From positions 1 through 35,620 of the forward strand of contig CAZPJD010000070.1 in the NCBI GenBank assembly GCA_964586775.1: DNA of 35,620 bases, given 5' to 3'. The notes beneath the pieces were generated by a model. That model was not told the DNA's origin, ran no database searches, and saw only the letters and a list, made by a program, of their open reading frames with translations. Source of the DNA: JADLEX01 sp964586775 (GTDB lineage: Bacteria > Lernaellota > Lernaellaia > JACKCT01). Shown in pieces: positions 33,677 through 35,620 of the stretch; the first letter of the stretch is position 1; every line of letters begins with the position of its first letter. A program made the position numbers and the translations under genes.

Positions 33677-34411
33677 ATGACGAATTCTGCGAGTGCCCCA
33701 GCGACCAAGATCGAACACAAAGCGCCATTTTTCGACAGCCAGACTGTAGAAACATCGAATGAATATGTTGCGTGGATTGACGCTCTCGGAACCAAATCTG
33801 CACTTATGGTTTCCCACGCGCGAGCAACGAACTTCGTGATGAAAGTTCATGCTGCGACCCTTGACGCCAAGCCTGGATCAGAACTCGCTTTGTTCCCCAT
33901 GAACGATGGTGTGTTCGTAAAATCGAAAAATTGGAATGATCTTCATAAATTTCTAATTCGTCTGTTTCGCATCCTCGCAGTTACTTTTAGTAAAGAAGAA
34001 AACCACCGGCACCAATTTTTGGTGCGCGGGGCAGTGGCATTTGGTTCACTGAGCGTCGGAACGCAACTAACCGGCAAGAATAAATCTCTCATAAAAAATG
34101 AAGAGTATATTAAAGGCGTTATTCTTGGCATGCCACTTGCGCAAGCGGTCGAAGCGGAGAGAAACGCCCCCCCATTCGGAATTATTATTCATGAGTCCGC
34201 AAGGGCTTTTGCTCCGGCGGGCGAGAAGCCACTGTGTTTTGTTCTATGGCGTTGGTGGAATGAGCATAAGCCTGACGATGTGGTTAATAAGTTGAAGTTA
34301 GAACTAACGGAGTATTTCAAGTGGGCTGAAAGGAATTCCACTGAATTGCAGTACCCAGCAGATTCTCGGCAAAAGCATTTCGCATCTATTCAGGAGTACT
34401 TCAACATTTAA
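33677..34411 (+). CDS. Unknown protein, possible class III nucleotide-cyclase-like fold
   Basis: 244 residues, no signal peptide or membrane segment. The order of motifs resembles a class III cyclase/GGDEF-type fold: NEYVAWIDALGTKSAL with D35 at the first metal position, LFPMNDGVFVKS with D77 at the second, FLVRGAVAFGSLSVG, and GVILGMPLAQAVEAERNAPP followed by IIIHESA. Proteins with IDxLG, SDS or ND, RGxxxxG and GxAxxxAxxxE motifs are common and mostly unannotated; some class III cyclases of this general type act in antiphage signalling (Pycsar). Activity is not shown here. Codon use is AT-richer than upstream, implying transfer. The next gene starts 178 bp downstream and appears to have its own promoter. 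Confidence 0.6.
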   Translation: MTNSASAPATKIEHKAPFFDSQTVETSNEYVAWIDALGTKSALMVSHARATNFVMKVHAATLDAKPGSELALFPMNDGVFVKSKNWNDLHKFLIRLFRILAVTFSKEENHRHQFLVRGAVAFGSLSVGTQLTGKNKSLIKNEEYIKGVILGMPLAQAVEAERNAPPFGIIIHESARAFAPAGEKPLCFVLWRWWNEHKPDDVVNKLKLELTEYFKWAERNSTELQYPADSRQKHFASIQEYFNI

Positions 34412-34467
34412 AAGAAAAAGGTTTTGAAAGATTTTTAGGTTTACCTTAGGCGTGGAATAGGAAAGTG

Positions 34468-34473
34468 TATAAT
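34468..34473 (+). promoter_or_regulatory. Perfect -10 hexamer upstream of the last gene
   Basis: TATAAT at 34468-34473, 116 bp before the GTG at 34590. No good -35 lies 16-18 bp upstream, so this is tentative. It implies separate transcription from the cyclase-like gene. Confidence 0.35.
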
Positions 34474-34589
34474 TCGAGAGGGATTATACAGGGAGTATGA
34501 ATTTTCGTGACGAATCGAGATACCAGGCGGGGACCCGAGCGCAAAGGTTTCGGAGACACATGCGATCTCTAATTCAAGGAGTTGAACCC

Positions 34590-35366
34590 GTGCGATCGAA
34601 ATTTTTCTCTTCTATGCTGGTCGGTCTCGTCGCTTTCGTTTCAACAGCCAACGCCGGGGAATTTCCGACTTTCATTGCCGTGCCAACATCGAGTGGCGCC
34701 GCAGCACAATTTTGCCCTGTTGGCGATAGCGGCCAAGTCAACACGCCTCAAGGCACTACATTAACGTTATACAGCCATGGCAAAGTTGTTGACTCTCTCA
34801 TCGTAACGAATCTTGACGATAAGTGTGCGGGGTATGTGTGTGATTCCTGTGTAATTACGAGTAAAAAGACAAGCGTTGCAAACGGTCTCTACTTGGCGTT
34901 TCTGAAGCAAAGTCCAGACATTTCAGAGTATTCTGAAAGATTTTCTAATCAAAATGAACTCGAAGCAAGAATTGACAAGTTGGTAAAATCCAGTCCTGCA
35001 TATAAAAATGTCATGATGCAGAAGGCAAAAACAATATTTAAAGACGGGGATCGTGTTTATGGTATCGTTTTCTACTACGGAAAGGAATCCGGCACGAAAG
35101 AAAAGCCAAGGGTTGACAGTATGTTATTTATTGTTGCCGATTTATCTGGAGAGCCAAAAATTGTAAGTCAAAAATGCGATGTTGTGGAAATATGGGAAGA
35201 AGAGGAAGCTCGGGACTACGCGAGGTCCACAGTCAAGTTTGACGTCTTTAAAATGAATGGAAAGCTATTTGTGGCGTTTCTTGAATATGATCCACTCTTT
35301 CAGGACGCTAAAGCAATTGTGAAGACATTGCCTGGTCTGCTTGCGTCGCCTGAATTTCTAAGATAG
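34590..35366 (+). CDS. Secreted protein of unknown function
   Basis: 258 residues from the GTG at 34590, chosen because AAGGAG lies 8 bp upstream and the product then begins with a clean signal peptide (VRSKFFSSMLVGLVAFVSTANA, cleavage before GEF). The frame opens at an ATG at 34497 whose ribosome-binding site is too close. The mature protein has early cysteines (AAQFCPVGD; CAGYVCDSCV) that could form disulfides or bind metal, then a Lys/Glu-rich mixed alpha/beta part (FKDGDRVYGIVFYYGKES, FKMNGKLFVAFLEYD). No family recognised. AT-rich codon use matches the preceding gene. Confidence 0.7.
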   Translation: MRSKFFSSMLVGLVAFVSTANAGEFPTFIAVPTSSGAAAQFCPVGDSGQVNTPQGTTLTLYSHGKVVDSLIVTNLDDKCAGYVCDSCVITSKKTSVANGLYLAFLKQSPDISEYSERFSNQNELEARIDKLVKSSPAYKNVMMQKAKTIFKDGDRVYGIVFYYGKESGTKEKPRVDSMLFIVADLSGEPKIVSQKCDVVEIWEEEEARDYARSTVKFDVFKMNGKLFVAFLEYDPLFQDAKAIVKTLPGLLASPEFLR

Positions 35367-35620
35367 TGACTGACTAACTAGGCACAGTGCATTGCCCAGA
35401 TGATATCACTCCTGTGGAGCTTCACGGATTTCTGGCGACACAATACCTAACCGCAACCGATTTCTCTTGCCTTCGGTGTCAACCAGCATGAGACAGACCC
35501 TTCACCTCGCTCGGGACAATTGAGATAACGCCCGCAACAAGCTCTCTCAGCGTAAATGCGTCGCCCCTGAATTATTCCCTTTACGCGACGGCTAACGCGA
35601 GCCGTCGCGTTCGCGGGACG
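35367..35620. other. Window end without a recognisable gene; hairpin at 35583-35610
   Basis: 254 bp with no credible frame. A perfect 11-bp stem ACGCGACGGCT (35583-35593) with its complement at 35600-35610 and a 6-nt loop lies at the end. No T-run follows on either strand. GC content rises again here, suggesting the AT-rich island ends near 35.5 kb. Confidence 0.4.

Noticed and set aside
32114..34462. GTGGAATAGGAA shared between ~32116 and ~34452
   Set aside because: Only 12 bp, with unrelated flanks; likely chance.
33677..35366. Complete Pycsar defence system
   Set aside because: Only a possible cyclase is present; the neighbour is a secreted protein, not a TIR or membrane effector, and it appears to be transcribed separately.

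Overview
The window is a GC-rich bacterial chromosome segment with an AT-richer tail from about 33.4 kb on. I see no rRNA, tRNA, CRISPR array or complete insertion sequence. The best clue to the host is its surface proteome: many secreted or lipid-anchored proteins with Asp-rich linkers (DDDTx, DDDA repeats) next to a Cys-Gly-Cys motif, CNG-type Cys-rich repeats, and a DUF4388/PATAN-TPR protein. This suits a deltaproteobacteria-like lineage (Myxococcota, Bradymonadota, Lernaellota or similar). That assignment is inference; no marker gene is present.

Layout. 1-5.5 kb (+): the end of a radical SAM protein, a membrane-anchored beta-propeller, a large secreted propeller/DUF11/Cys-rich protein, a Cys-type glutathione peroxidase and a small exported protein, closed by a clear terminator. 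5.5-9.65 kb (-): a probable operon transcribed PATAN-TPR protein, RuBisCO-like protein, YdeI/OmdA protein, methyltransferase. 9.97-10.65 kb (+): a Crp/Fnr-type regulator, convergent with a RhlB-like DEAD-box RNA helicase (-) across a 13-bp terminator stem. 12.4-15.6 kb (+): a B12-binding radical SAM protein, then a GNAT acetyltransferase overlapping a thiolase by ATGA.

15.6-26.6 kb (+) is a run of nine co-oriented genes, nearly all for exported proteins: a PA14-like lipoprotein, a lamin-tail-like protein ending in CGC, two FGE/sulfatase-modifying-factor-like lipoproteins, a GH114-like glycosidase lipoprotein, a DUF1566-like lipoprotein, a PD40 propeller lipoprotein, a lipoprotein built of about 27-residue CDG/YDE repeats, and a full-length paralogue of the large secreted protein at 2.4-4.3 kb. 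It looks like a cell-surface or extracellular gene island in which leaders and Asp linkers have been shuffled among unrelated domains.

26.7-29 kb (-) encodes a membrane protein with a spermidine-synthase-like domain; 29.2-30.6 kb (+) encodes a C45-type Ntn-hydrolase lipoprotein. 30.57-33.4 kb holds cinA and an aldo-keto reductase among dispersed repeats: REP-like inverted elements, a 7-bp microsatellite, two copies of another intergenic repeat, and a 78-bp relic matching the 3' end of cinA. From 33.4 kb to the end, composition drops sharply in GC and two unfamiliar genes appear: a protein with a possible nucleotide-cyclase-like fold and a secreted protein of unknown function. This tail is the likeliest horizontally acquired part of the window.
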